Below are positions 16,666 to 25,740 of a stretch of DNA of 64,000 nt, one piece after another (within the stretch, counting starts at the first letter, position 1; each line of letters starts with the position of its first letter). The DNA lies in NCBI GenBank assembly GCA_052034255.1, contig JBPOIU010000036.1, positions 13,585 through 77,584 of the forward strand, in the 5' to 3' direction. Made by a program: the position numbers and the translations under genes. The notes below the pieces were generated by a model, which worked only from the letters and a program-made list of their open reading frames with translations, was not told the origin of the DNA and did not search any database. Source of the stretch: JADJEK01 sp052034255. Its GTDB lineage: Bacteria; Planctomycetota; B15-G4; JADJEK01.

Positions 16666-18846
16666 ATGTCCCCACGTCGTGGATCCGATTCGACGCCGCG
16701 TCCTTCGGGAGCGGCGAACGCTCCCGCCGCCGCGGCGGCCGCGGACGGCGCGCCGGCTCGCGGTGGCGCGGCAGCGCTTTCGTCGCACGACCCGTTGGAG
16801 CGACCGTTGTCGGAGCTGCATGGCGTCGGCCCGGCCCGAGCGTCCGCGTTCGCGTCGATGGGGCTGACGACCGTTCGTGACCTGCTGCTGCATCTGCCGC
16901 ACAAGTTCACGGCTTTGCCGCATCCGCGCCCCATCGCCGAGCTCGCGCCCGGCAAGGACGCGGCGATCGTGGGGCGTGTCACGAAGATCGTGCCGTCGCG
17001 CCGACGCCAGGGCGCGACGCGCGTCGACGTCGAAGACCGCAGCGGCTCGCTGTCGCTCGTGTTCTTCCATCAGCCGCATGTCGGCAGCGCGTTCGCTCGT
17101 GGAGCGTTCGTCTACGCGATGGGGCGGAGCGGAGAACGCGCTGGCAGAGCATTCCTCGCAGTGTCGAACTACGAGTTCGTCGGGTCACAGGACGCCGGCC
17201 GGCCGGCGGCCGCGCTCCCGCTGTACGCGCTGCCGGACGCGGTTCCACCGCGCACGCACCGGCGGCTGGTGCGCGAACTCGCGAGCACCCTCGCATCGCG
17301 GCTCGACGACTGGCGCACGGCAACGACGCTGTCCGGCGACGAATTGATGCCGCTGTCCCAGGCGATCGCCGCGATCCATGCCTGCGCCGACGAGACCGCA
17401 TTGGCGGCCGCGCGCAGACGGCTCGCGTACGACGAGTTCGTGCACCACCTGCGGCCGATGATCGCCGCGCGCGTGGACGTCGAGCGCAGCTCGAAGTCCG
17501 ACGCGGTGGTGGTCGACGCGGCGGAGCGCGCGCGTTTGACGGCGCAGCTGCCGTTTTCGCTCACGCGCGCGCAGCAGCGCGTGCTCGACGAGGTCTTCGC
17601 GGACTTGGGGCGATCCGTTCCGATGCATCGCCTGCTGCATGGCGACGTCGGCTCCGGCAAGACGGCGATCGCGCTGCTGTGCGCCGCAGCGGTGGTGCGC
17701 GCGGGACAACAGGCCGCGTTGCTCGCGCCGACCGCATTGCTCGCGGAACAGCACGCGCGGACCGCGCAACGCTTGCTCGGTCCGATCGGCGTGGCGTTCG
17801 CGACGTTGACGGCGGCGACGCCGGCGCGGGAGCGCAAGCAACTCCATGCGCGATTGGCCGCGGGCGAGCCGCTGCTGCTGATCGGCACGCACGCGTTGCT
17901 CGTCGAACGCGTGCGGATCCCGCGTTTGCGCCTTGCCGTCGTCGACGAACAACATCGCTTCGGCGTGCAGCAACGCGCCAAGTTGCGCGCGAAGGCCGCC
18001 GCGGTCGACTTGCTCGTGATGTCGGCGACGCCGATTCCGCGCACGCTCGCGCTCGCGGTGTTCGGCGATCTCGAAGTCTCCGCGCTCGATGAGTTGCCGC
18101 CGGGCCGCACGCCGGTGACGACGCAGGTGCGCGAGCGCCGCGAGCTCAAGGCCGTGGCCGACGACATTCGGACGGTGGCGCGCTCCGGTGGACGCGTGTT
18201 CGTGGTTTGCCCGCTGGTGGCACAAAGCGAGCAGCAGGACCTGATCGCGGCCGAGACACTGGCGAAACGACTGTCCGCGTACTTCCGCGGCACTCCTGCC
18301 GTCGGACTCGCGCACGGCCGCCGCAAGCCCGAGGAGAACGTGGCCGCGCTCGCCGCATTCCAGGCCGGCGCGACGCCGGTGCTGGTGTCGACGCTGGTCG
18401 TCGAAGTCGGCGTCGACGTGCCGGAGGCGACGCTGATGGTCGTGGTCGACGCCGCGCGTTTCGGGCTGGCCGCGCTGCATCAGTTGCGTGGACGCGTCGG
18501 ACGTGGAGATCGCGCGTCGCGGTGCATCCTGGTCGCGAAGGACGACAAGCCCGAATCCCGCGAACGACTCGATGTCCTCGTCGACGAACACGACGGGCTC
18601 GTGATCGCGCAAAAGGACCTCGAGGTGCGCGGGCCGGGGCAGATCGCGGGAGCACGACAGCACGGCGTGCTCGATTTCGGGTTCGCGGACCTCGCGCGCG
18701 ACGTCGACTTGCTGGCGCGCGCGCAGCAGGACCTACGCCGCTTGCTGCAAGCGATCGACGCCCGCGCGATCGAACGCGTGCTGCGGTCGTCGCCCTCGAC
18801 GCTGCGTGCGCGCTTCGTGGCAACGGCGACGGTCGGGCCCGGTTGA
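16666..18846 (+). CDS. recG: ATP-dependent DNA helicase RecG
   Basis: 726 aa, slightly longer than usual because of an Ala/Pro-rich N-terminal tail of about 40 residues. A wedge/OB domain (LHGVGPARASAFASMGL, LHLPHKF, about 45-180) is followed by the helicase core: Walker A LHGDVGSGKTAIA, DEQH-box VVDEQHRFGVQQR, MSATPIPRTLAL, and motif VI QLRGRVGRGDRAS. RecG remodels stalled replication forks and branched DNA intermediates. It is divergent from the FGE-like gene (119 nt apart) and followed by a structured repeat. Confidence 0.96.
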   Translation: MSPRRGSDSTPRPSGAANAPAAAAAADGAPARGGAAALSSHDPLERPLSELHGVGPARASAFASMGLTTVRDLLLHLPHKFTALPHPRPIAELAPGKDAAIVGRVTKIVPSRRRQGATRVDVEDRSGSLSLVFFHQPHVGSAFARGAFVYAMGRSGERAGRAFLAVSNYEFVGSQDAGRPAAALPLYALPDAVPPRTHRRLVRELASTLASRLDDWRTATTLSGDELMPLSQAIAAIHACADETALAAARRRLAYDEFVHHLRPMIAARVDVERSSKSDAVVVDAAERARLTAQLPFSLTRAQQRVLDEVFADLGRSVPMHRLLHGDVGSGKTAIALLCAAAVVRAGQQAALLAPTALLAEQHARTAQRLLGPIGVAFATLTAATPARERKQLHARLAAGEPLLLIGTHALLVERVRIPRLRLAVVDEQHRFGVQQRAKLRAKAAAVDLLVMSATPIPRTLALAVFGDLEVSALDELPPGRTPVTTQVRERRELKAVADDIRTVARSGGRVFVVCPLVAQSEQQDLIAAETLAKRLSAYFRGTPAVGLAHGRRKPEENVAALAAFQAGATPVLVSTLVVEVGVDVPEATLMVVVDAARFGLAALHQLRGRVGRGDRASRCILVAKDDKPESRERLDVLVDEHDGLVIAQKDLEVRGPGQIAGARQHGVLDFGFADLARDVDLLARAQQDLRRLLQAIDARAIERVLRSSPSTLRARFVATATVGPG

Positions 18847-18853
18847 GGCCGTT

Positions 18854-18910
18854 GATCGACCACGTCCGAGAGTCGTCGCGTCCAGCGACGATTCGCGGAC
18901 GTAGTCGATC
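18854..18910. repeat. Dispersed repeat module A, full hairpin copy
   Basis: Two nested arms: outer GATCGACCACGTCCG (18854-18868) pairs with CGGACGTAGTCGATC (18896-18910) with one mismatch; inner GAGTCGTCGC pairs with GCGACGATTC. It begins 7 nt after the recG stop. The same sequence, with parts deleted, occurs after tatC (35306) and after the lipoprotein gene (39420). It may act as transcript end or as a REP-like element. Confidence 0.75.
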
Positions 18911-19005
18911 CCGCACCAGGTGTCCGAGGCGACGATGGCGCGGCTCGTCACTGCGTCGAAGCCTCCGGGTAGAGTGGCGCCCCGACCGTTCCTGCCAAGG
19001 GGACG

Positions 19006-21951
19006 ATGACGCGGAACACGGAGACGAGGATGGCGGTTCGTCGGTTGACGTCGGTCTTGATCGCGGTCGCGCTGGGCGCGACGTGTGCCGTCGCGCAGAA
19101 TGCCGGTGAGACCCCGCCGAAGCTCCCCGAGAACAAGCGTAAAGGCAAGATAGAGTTCGAGTTACCGTCGAAGTCGGCGGATCGGACGAAGGCGCAGCCG
19201 AGCACGCCCGCCGATCAGGTGAAGGCCGCCTTGCCCGCACTCGCGAAGTACCCGAACGTCGAGGGCCAGGAGGCGATCGAGCGCCTCGCCGTGTACGGCG
19301 CCGAGATCGCCGAGCCGGTGCGCGAAATCCTGAAAGGCCAGGAGCCGCGCGCGAAAGTCGCCGCGGCCCAGATCCTGGTGCGTCTGGCCGACCAGGAATC
19401 CGTGCCGCTGTTCGAGCCCGCGATCCGCGATCCCAAGGGTCGCAAGCAGGCGCGCCTGCTGTTCGACGCATTGGCGCGGCTCGATCCGGCGAAGGCGATG
19501 GATTTGGCGTTCGATCTCGCCGCCGGCTCCGTCGCACCGTTGCGGCCGATCGGGCTCGCGCACCTCCGCGACAAGACCGACGCGACGCACACGGCGCGCG
19601 TACGTGCGCTGCTGCAAAGCGATCAGGAAGCCACGCGCGAACAGGCGTTCCAGATCCTCGAGCGCCTCGGGGATCCGGACCTCGTCGGCGACGCGTGCGC
19701 GATGCTCGGCGAAGGCTCGGCCGCACTGTCCGAGCGCGCGCTGCGCATGGTGGTGGAGCAACGGACGCCCGAACTCGTGCGGTCGCTGAACGCCCGCGCA
19801 TTCGAAGATCCGACGCGTCAAAGTTGCTGGGCACTGCTGGCGCTGGCCGAGATCGAGGAGCGTTGGGGAGAGGAACAGCTGACGCCCGCCGCGGTCGCTG
19901 TGTTGTCGCCGCGGCTGAAGTCCGCGGATCCACTGACGCGCCTGTCGGCAGCGATCGCGTTGTCGCAGCTCGGCTTCCGCAGCGACGATCCCGCGATGAT
20001 CGCGTTGACCGAGGAGAAGGTGCTGCCGACGCTGGTCGAGAGCTTCCTCGGCGGGACGTACTTCAAGGACTTCTCGCCGTTGTTCGCGATGGCGCGCGCG
20101 CGGATCCGCCGCATCACCGGCACCGATCCGAGCGCCGACCTGTCCGCGTGGAAAGCCGCGTGGACGGGGACGGGTACCGGGCCGCGCTTGCGGCGAGATC
20201 TGCCGCCGACCGCGCTCGTGGAGAACGCCGACGCGTTGACGATCCACTATCGCCGGCAGCGCATGTTCGGCGTCGGACGCGATCTGGACCTGCGATTCTC
20301 GGCCGCCGGGCTCATCGGTTCCGCGGATCCCGAAGTCGTCGCCAGCGCGCAGTTCGTCGAACCGGAGCGCATGCGCGCACTCCTCGCGGCACTCGACGCG
20401 AGCGGCGTGTTCGGGCACGGTCGCAGCCGCAAGGCGCCGACTGCGGACGAGAAAGTACCGGCGCGCGTGCTGCGCTTCGTCGCGGGCAATCGCGAGCGGA
20501 TCGTGTCCACGACCAGCGAATCCGACGAGGCCTTCGCGAAGGTCGAGGCCGCGCTCGCGCAGGTCGAGTCCGAACTGGGCTGGCAACGGTTCTTCGTCGG
20601 CGACCGCAAGGACTTCGGCGCGTTCTATCAGCGCGAGGCCGCTGGATTCGCGTCGTGCCCCGACGACGCGACGCGCGAGCGACGCTTGTTGACGGCGATG
20701 GTCGACGCTCTGCCGCGGTTGTCGGCGGAGGGCCGTCATGCGGCGGTCATGGAATTCCTGCGCCGCCCGTTGCTGCTCGCGCAACTCGATGAACCATCGA
20801 TTCAGCTCGTGCTGGCCGGTCTGATCGACGAGACGATCCCGGAGGGCGCCGTCGGCTTGCTGGTGACCGCGGTGGCGCGCAAGAAGGACCCGTCGCTGTT
20901 CGCGCCGGTCGCGGGCTTCCTCGGTCACCAGTTCAACGAGACCGGCAAGTCGCTGATCGCGCTGCTGGTGCGCGAGCTCGGCACGCTGGACGTCGCGCTC
21001 CGCGACGACCGACCGCTGATCCGATTGGTCGCGGTCGAAGAAGGCGCGCGACAGAGCGCGATCGGCGCCGAAGCGTTGACCGTGCTACTCGACGACGTCG
21101 ATCCGCGCGTGCGCATGGCGGCGATCGAGGCGTTGGTGCGGAGTCGCGATGCGGCGGCGCGGGCGCGGCTGTTCGAACTCGCGCGCGGCGAGGATCGCGT
21201 GACGGCGCGCTTCGCGCTCGAAGCGCTCGGCGACGACGGAACCGGCGACGCGTTCGAGTTGCTGAAGACACATGCTCTGGGCGATGAGCCGGCGCTCGCG
21301 ATCGCCGCGATCCGCGGCCTCGGCCGACGCGGCGGCGACGACGGCGTGACCGTGCTCGCCGACGTCGTCGCGAAGCAGGGCGCGACGACACAGCTCGGAG
21401 CGACGGCGCTCGAAGCGCTGTGCGCGATGCGGTCCGAACTCGGCCGCAATTGGTTGCGGGCGCGCCTGACCGGCGACGACGTCGCGCTCGCCGAGGAGTC
21501 CGCGTTGCGCCTCGGCGCGTACGGCGAGCTGGCCGCGGTGCCGGTGCTGCTGCGCATCCTCGACGCGCCGACGCGCGCGGAGCGGGCGATGGACCTGCTC
21601 GCGCAGATGCTCGTCTGCGACGGGGGTGAGCGCGGTGAGCAGTTCACGCAGCGCTACCGCGACGAGCCGAACGTGACGCCGCTCGAGTGGTTCAAGCGCG
21701 CGTTGGCGCACGAGCGCGATGAACCGGCGGGAACGCGCGCCGTTGCGGGGATCGCGGTGGCGCGCCTCGTCGAGGCGCTGACCGATCCGCGTTGGTACGT
21801 GCGCTGGAACGCGGCCAAGTTGCTCGAAGGCGCGTACGGCGTGTCGCTGGGAACGCCGTATCGCTACGCGGCCGACGAGGACGTCGCACGCATCGCACGG
21901 CGCTGGCAGGGATATCTCGCGATGGCGGCCGAGGCGGGCGCCGGAACATGA
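19006..21951 (+). CDS. Secreted HEAT-repeat protein, first gene of the Bat/MoxR operon
   Basis: 981 aa from an ATG with AAGGGG upstream. Signal peptide about residues 10-31 (RRLTSVLIAVALGATCAVAQ). The mature part is a series of helical repeats of 30-35 residues (for example KVAAAQILVRLADQ, TREQAFQILERLGD, VRMAAIEALVRSRD, TRFALEALGDDG-like units) that read as HEAT/Armadillo repeats in two blocks, about 60-390 and 590-960, with a non-repeat region near 400-560. Such proteins are protein-binding scaffolds in the periplasm. Its stop overlaps the MoxR start (ATGA), so it belongs to the operon, though it is not a standard Bat component. Confidence 0.8.
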   Translation: MTRNTETRMAVRRLTSVLIAVALGATCAVAQNAGETPPKLPENKRKGKIEFELPSKSADRTKAQPSTPADQVKAALPALAKYPNVEGQEAIERLAVYGAEIAEPVREILKGQEPRAKVAAAQILVRLADQESVPLFEPAIRDPKGRKQARLLFDALARLDPAKAMDLAFDLAAGSVAPLRPIGLAHLRDKTDATHTARVRALLQSDQEATREQAFQILERLGDPDLVGDACAMLGEGSAALSERALRMVVEQRTPELVRSLNARAFEDPTRQSCWALLALAEIEERWGEEQLTPAAVAVLSPRLKSADPLTRLSAAIALSQLGFRSDDPAMIALTEEKVLPTLVESFLGGTYFKDFSPLFAMARARIRRITGTDPSADLSAWKAAWTGTGTGPRLRRDLPPTALVENADALTIHYRRQRMFGVGRDLDLRFSAAGLIGSADPEVVASAQFVEPERMRALLAALDASGVFGHGRSRKAPTADEKVPARVLRFVAGNRERIVSTTSESDEAFAKVEAALAQVESELGWQRFFVGDRKDFGAFYQREAAGFASCPDDATRERRLLTAMVDALPRLSAEGRHAAVMEFLRRPLLLAQLDEPSIQLVLAGLIDETIPEGAVGLLVTAVARKKDPSLFAPVAGFLGHQFNETGKSLIALLVRELGTLDVALRDDRPLIRLVAVEEGARQSAIGAEALTVLLDDVDPRVRMAAIEALVRSRDAAARARLFELARGEDRVTARFALEALGDDGTGDAFELLKTHALGDEPALAIAAIRGLGRRGGDDGVTVLADVVAKQGATTQLGATALEALCAMRSELGRNWLRARLTGDDVALAEESALRLGAYGELAAVPVLLRILDAPTRAERAMDLLAQMLVCDGGERGEQFTQRYRDEPNVTPLEWFKRALAHERDEPAGTRAVAGIAVARLVEALTDPRWYVRWNAAKLLEGAYGVSLGTPYRYAADEDVARIARRWQGYLAMAAEAGAGT

Positions 21952-22937
21952 CGGAGATGCGCGAGCGGTCGGAGCGCGTCGAGCGCGAAGCCCAGGTCCT
22001 CGACGACGTCGTCGCCGAAGTCGGGCGCGTGCTGGTCGGTCAACGCACGCTGGTCGAGCGGCTGCTGCTCGGCCTGTTGTGCGACGGCCACGTGCTGCTC
22101 GAAGGCGTACCCGGCATCGCGAAGACGCTCGCGGTCGAAGCTTTGGCGCGCACGCTCGCGGTGCAGTTCAAGCGCATCCAGTTCACGCCCGATCTGCTGC
22201 CTTCCGACGTGCTCGGTACACCGGTCTACCAACCGGCGAAGGGCACGTTCGAGGTGCGGCGCGGTCCGATCTTCACGAACCTGCTGCTCGCCGACGAAGT
22301 CAACCGCGCTCCGGCCAAGGTCCATGCGGCCTTGCTCGAAGCGATGGCCGAGCGCAAGGTCTCGCTGGACGGCGTCGATCATCCGCTGCCCGAACCGTTC
22401 CTCGTCCTGGCGACGCAGAACCCGATCGAGCAAGAAGGCACGTATCCGTTGCCGGAAGCCGAACTCGATCGGTTCTTCCTGAAAGTGAAGGTCGACTACC
22501 CGAGCTTCGACGAAGAGCGCGAGATCGTGGCGCGCCAGGCGACCACCGCGAAGCGACCGGAGCTGCGCGTCGTGGCGTCGGCGGAGCGCCTGCTGCAGAC
22601 GCGGGCGTTGGTCGATGCGATCTACGTCGACGATCGTTTGGTCCGCTACGCGCTGGCCATCGTGCGCGCGACGCGTGAGCCGAAGACGGCTGGCTTCGAC
22701 GATCTCGCCGACGCGCTGCGGTTCGGCGCGTCGCCGCGGGCTTCGATCGCGCTGGTGCTCGCGGCAAGGGGGCATGCGTTGTTGCGCGGTCGGGCGTACG
22801 CGTCGCCCGCGGACGTCAAGGCGATCGCGCACGACGTGCTGCGCCATCGGATCCAGCCGAGTTACGCCGCCGAGGCCGAGGGGATCGACGCCGACGCGAT
22901 CGTCTCCAAGTTGCTCGATCGGACCGAGATCCCGTGA
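21948..22937 (+). CDS. MoxR-family AAA+ ATPase
   Basis: 329 aa. Walker A GVPGIAKT (53-60), Walker B LLADEVNRAP (113-122), sensor ATQNPIEQEGTYPLPEAELDRF, and a lid with RASIALVLAARGHAL; all match MoxR (AAA_3) proteins. MoxR ATPases act as chaperones that assemble or activate VWA-domain partners, and the next genes include DUF58 and two VWA proteins. The start overlaps the HEAT gene stop. A 120-nt gap follows before the DUF58 gene. Confidence 0.93.
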   Translation: MTEMRERSERVEREAQVLDDVVAEVGRVLVGQRTLVERLLLGLLCDGHVLLEGVPGIAKTLAVEALARTLAVQFKRIQFTPDLLPSDVLGTPVYQPAKGTFEVRRGPIFTNLLLADEVNRAPAKVHAALLEAMAERKVSLDGVDHPLPEPFLVLATQNPIEQEGTYPLPEAELDRFFLKVKVDYPSFDEEREIVARQATTAKRPELRVVASAERLLQTRALVDAIYVDDRLVRYALAIVRATREPKTAGFDDLADALRFGASPRASIALVLAARGHALLRGRAYASPADVKAIAHDVLRHRIQPSYAAEAEGIDADAIVSKLLDRTEIP

Positions 22938-23057
22938 CCGCGACGCCCGGCCAGCGCACTGTCCGCGGCGGTTTGGCCGCGCTCGCCCGGGGACCGGCGG
23001 ATCCACGCTCTGCCGCTCGCTGAACTCTCGCTCTGGCGTTACGTTGCATCCGAAACG

Positions 23058-23969
23058 ATGCCTCGCCCAAAACTCGATCCGAAGACCCTCGAGCGCGTCC
23101 GTCGCCTCGCCCTGGCGAGCCGGCGGCGGGTTTCCGCGCTGCTCTCCGGCGAGTTCCGCAGCCAGTTCCGGGGCACCGGGATGGAGTTCGAGACCGTCCG
23201 CGAATACGTCCCCGGCGACGATGTCCGCGCTCTCGATTGGAACGTGACGGCGCGACTGTCGCGGCCGTACGTGAAGCTGTTCGTCGAATCGCGCGAGCGC
23301 CCGACGTGGCTCGTCGTCGATCGCTCGGCGTCGATGGCGTTTCGTTCGGGCGAGCGGTCGAAAGCCGCGGCCGCGGCCGAACTCGCCGCCGTCCTCGCGC
23401 TGGCCGCCCGGCACAACCGCGACCCGACCGGCCTCGTGACGTTCAAGCGCACGGTCGACACCGTGCTGGCTCCGGCCTGCCGCGCGTCGCAGTTCGAACG
23501 CATCCTGCTCGCGCTGGAAGCCGGGGAGCCGGAGGGCTCCGGATCGTTCGCCGCGGCATTCGACGTGCTCGAGCGCCGGCTGCTGCGCAAGAGCGTCGTC
23601 GTGCTGGTGTCCGATTTCCATGATCCGCCGGACGCGGCGCGCCTCGCGCGCCTTGCGCGGCGGCACGACGTCCTGGCCGCGATCGTGTTCGATCCACGGG
23701 AGCGCGTGCTCGACGGCGCGGGTTTGGTCGCGTGCGTGGATCGAGAAACCGGCGAGCGCTTCGAGCTCGATGCCGAGGATCCGCGGGAGCGCGCGGAGTT
23801 CGCCGCGCTCGCGATCACGGAGCATGCCCATCGTCTCGCCCGCCTGCGCGCCTCCGGCGCGCGGGTCTTCGAGCTGTCGACCGAACACGACGTCGTCGAA
23901 CGTCTGTTGACGTATTTCGAATCGCGGCCGCAGGGCCCCGCCGCGCAGGCTTCGGATCGACGCCGATGA
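23058..23969 (+). CDS. DUF58 domain protein of the Bat operon
   Basis: 303 aa, ATG start. The hallmark is residues 44-64, containing FETVREYVPGDDVRALDWNV, followed by a VWA-like fold with RPTWLVVDRSASMAF and SVVVLVSDFHD. This is the standard second gene of MoxR-DUF58-BatA-BatB-BatD clusters and is thought to work with MoxR on the VWA membrane proteins. It has no membrane segment. Its stop overlaps the next start (ATGA). Confidence 0.92.
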   Translation: MPRPKLDPKTLERVRRLALASRRRVSALLSGEFRSQFRGTGMEFETVREYVPGDDVRALDWNVTARLSRPYVKLFVESRERPTWLVVDRSASMAFRSGERSKAAAAAELAAVLALAARHNRDPTGLVTFKRTVDTVLAPACRASQFERILLALEAGEPEGSGSFAAAFDVLERRLLRKSVVVLVSDFHDPPDAARLARLARRHDVLAAIVFDPRERVLDGAGLVACVDRETGERFELDAEDPRERAEFAALAITEHAHRLARLRASGARVFELSTEHDVVERLLTYFESRPQGPAAQASDRRR

Positions 23970-24823
23970 TCAGCGCGCTCTGGATCGCCCTCGCGATGGT
24001 GCAAGACGACGGCGCTCTGACGTGGCGGGTGACGCCGGCGACGCCGCGTGTCGGTGACCAGATCGTGCTCGAAGGCTTGCTGGAGCCGACGCCGCGCGCG
24101 GACGTTTCGGTCGAGGATGCCGGCGCCGCGCCTGGACTGGTCGAATCGAGTGGGTTCGAGTTCCGCCGCGACGGCACGCGGCTGATCCTGACGCGCAGCT
24201 ACGTCGCGGCAGCGAGTGGCGAAGTCGAACTACCCCGCACGATCGTTCGCAGCGGCGCGGCGCGCTGGAGCGCGAAACCGGCCCGTCTCGACGTCGATCC
24301 GGTCGATCCGGGTCGCGCGGGGCGCGAACTCGTGGATCCGCTGCAGCCGATCGCGCTGCATGCTCCGTCGTCGTGGCGCGTGCCCGCCGCAGGGCTCGCG
24401 TTCGTCGTCGTGATCGGATGGCTGTTGTGGCGCGGTTCCGTCGCGGCGAAGCGCGACCGGCAGCGCGCGCTGCGGCTGGAGCCGCCGGCGCCTTCCGCGC
24501 AGACGTTCACGGAGCGGCTCGACGCGATCGCCGCCGCGTTCGCCGTGCGCGCGGTTTCGCTGCGCGCGACCGCCGATGCTCTGCGCGACCTCCTGCGCGA
24601 CGTCCTCGCGGTTCGCGTCGGCGAGCCCGCTCGGGCGCGCACGAGCGCCGAACTCGATGCGCTGGTCGAAGCCGCCGGCTCCGACGCGGAGTTCTGCCGC
24701 GCGATCTTCGCCGCGGTCGAGGAGCAGTGCTACGGCAACCGAGCGGCCGGGGATGAGGACGACGTCTCCCGTTGGCTGGACGCGACGCGCCGATGGCTCA
24801 CCACCCCGCGAGGCGCCGCATGA
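23966..24823 (+). CDS. Membrane protein of the Bat operon, unknown domain
   Basis: 285 aa from the ATG at 23966 that overlaps the DUF58 stop. A possible signal peptide or short hydrophobic N-terminus (ISALWIALAMV) precedes an extracytoplasmic beta domain (about 15-130: VTPATPRVGDQIVLEGLLEP, VESSGFEFRRDGTRLILTRSY), one membrane helix near 135-155 (AAGLAFVVVIGWLLW) and a cytoplasmic helical C-terminus. In Bat operons of other phyla a gene with this layout (DUF4381-like or BatD-like half) is found at this position. It is coupled to BatA by ATGA. Confidence 0.7.
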   Translation: MISALWIALAMVQDDGALTWRVTPATPRVGDQIVLEGLLEPTPRADVSVEDAGAAPGLVESSGFEFRRDGTRLILTRSYVAAASGEVELPRTIVRSGAARWSAKPARLDVDPVDPGRAGRELVDPLQPIALHAPSSWRVPAAGLAFVVVIGWLLWRGSVAAKRDRQRALRLEPPAPSAQTFTERLDAIAAAFAVRAVSLRATADALRDLLRDVLAVRVGEPARARTSAELDALVEAAGSDAEFCRAIFAAVEEQCYGNRAAGDEDDVSRWLDATRRWLTTPRGAA

Positions 24824-25740
24824 GCTTCGCCGCGCCGTGGTGGGGACTGCTGTTGCTGGTGTGGGCGTGGGTCGAATGGCGCAAGCCCGCGGCGTCGCGA
24901 CTCGAGTTCCCCCGCGCTTGCATCGCGCGCGCGATCACGCCGTCATGGCGACGCCGCCTCGCTCCGCTGCCCACCATGCTCGTGCGCATCGCGATCGTGA
25001 GCGCGGTGCTGGCATTGGCGAAGCCGCGAGTCGCGATCGGCGAAGACGTCGAATCACGCTCCGGCGTGGACTTGATGCTCGTGCTCGACGTCTCGTCGAC
25101 GATGCGGTCCCGTGGCTCGTTCGACGCGCCGCGGTTCGAAGTGGTGCGTCGCGTCGTCGACCGCTTCGTGGCCGATCGGCGCGACGATCGCATCGGGCTG
25201 ATGACGTTCGCTCGGTTCACGCGGTTGATCTGCCCGTTGACCGACGACCATCGCGCATTGGCACAACGGCTGGAACGGATCGCGCCGGTCGCCGAGAACT
25301 CGGCCGAGGACCTGACGGCCCTCGGAGTCGCGCTGGCGACGGCGGTCACGCGCCTGCGCGCGGACGATGGCCGGACGAAGGTCGTCGTGCTGTTGACCGA
25401 TGGCCTGAACAACGTCGGCGACGTCGAACCGCAACAGGCGGCCGCATTCGCGAAGGCGCACGGGGTCCGGGTCCACACCGTGTTGGCCGGAACCGGCCGC
25501 GCGGCGGCGCGGCAGTTGGAGGCGATCGCGGAAGCCACCGGCGGCAGCGCACATGCCGCCGCTGATCCGAGAGCGTTGGAGCGCGTGTACGAGCAGATCG
25601 ACGTGATCGAGAAGCGCGCCAGCGACGTTCGGCGTTATCCCGTGTTCGTCGAGGCGACGTCCGCGTGCGCTGCGCTCGCGGGAGTGCTGTTGGCACTCGC
25701 CGTGATGCTCGACGGCGTGTGGATGCGGAGGGCGCCGTGA
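24820..25740 (+). CDS. BatA-like VWA domain membrane protein
   Basis: 306 aa. N-terminal membrane helices (about 5-20 and 52-66), a VWA domain with the metal-ion site LVLDVSSTM (Asp90, Ser92, Thr94: the DxSxS motif with Thr in the last place), VVVLLTDGLNN, and a C-terminal membrane helix (ACAALAGVLLALAVML). This is the layout of BatA of aerotolerance operons. The start and the stop overlap its neighbours by 4 nt. Confidence 0.9.
   Translation: MSFAAPWWGLLLLVWAWVEWRKPAASRLEFPRACIARAITPSWRRRLAPLPTMLVRIAIVSAVLALAKPRVAIGEDVESRSGVDLMLVLDVSSTMRSRGSFDAPRFEVVRRVVDRFVADRRDDRIGLMTFARFTRLICPLTDDHRALAQRLERIAPVAENSAEDLTALGVALATAVTRLRADDGRTKVVVLLTDGLNNVGDVEPQQAAAFAKAHGVRVHTVLAGTGRAAARQLEAIAEATGGSAHAAADPRALERVYEQIDVIEKRASDVRRYPVFVEATSACAALAGVLLALAVMLDGVWMRRAP

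Noticed and set aside
21864..23888. 674-codon antisense frame over MoxR and DUF58
   Set aside because: Shadow of two well-recognised genes; no start signal or domain.
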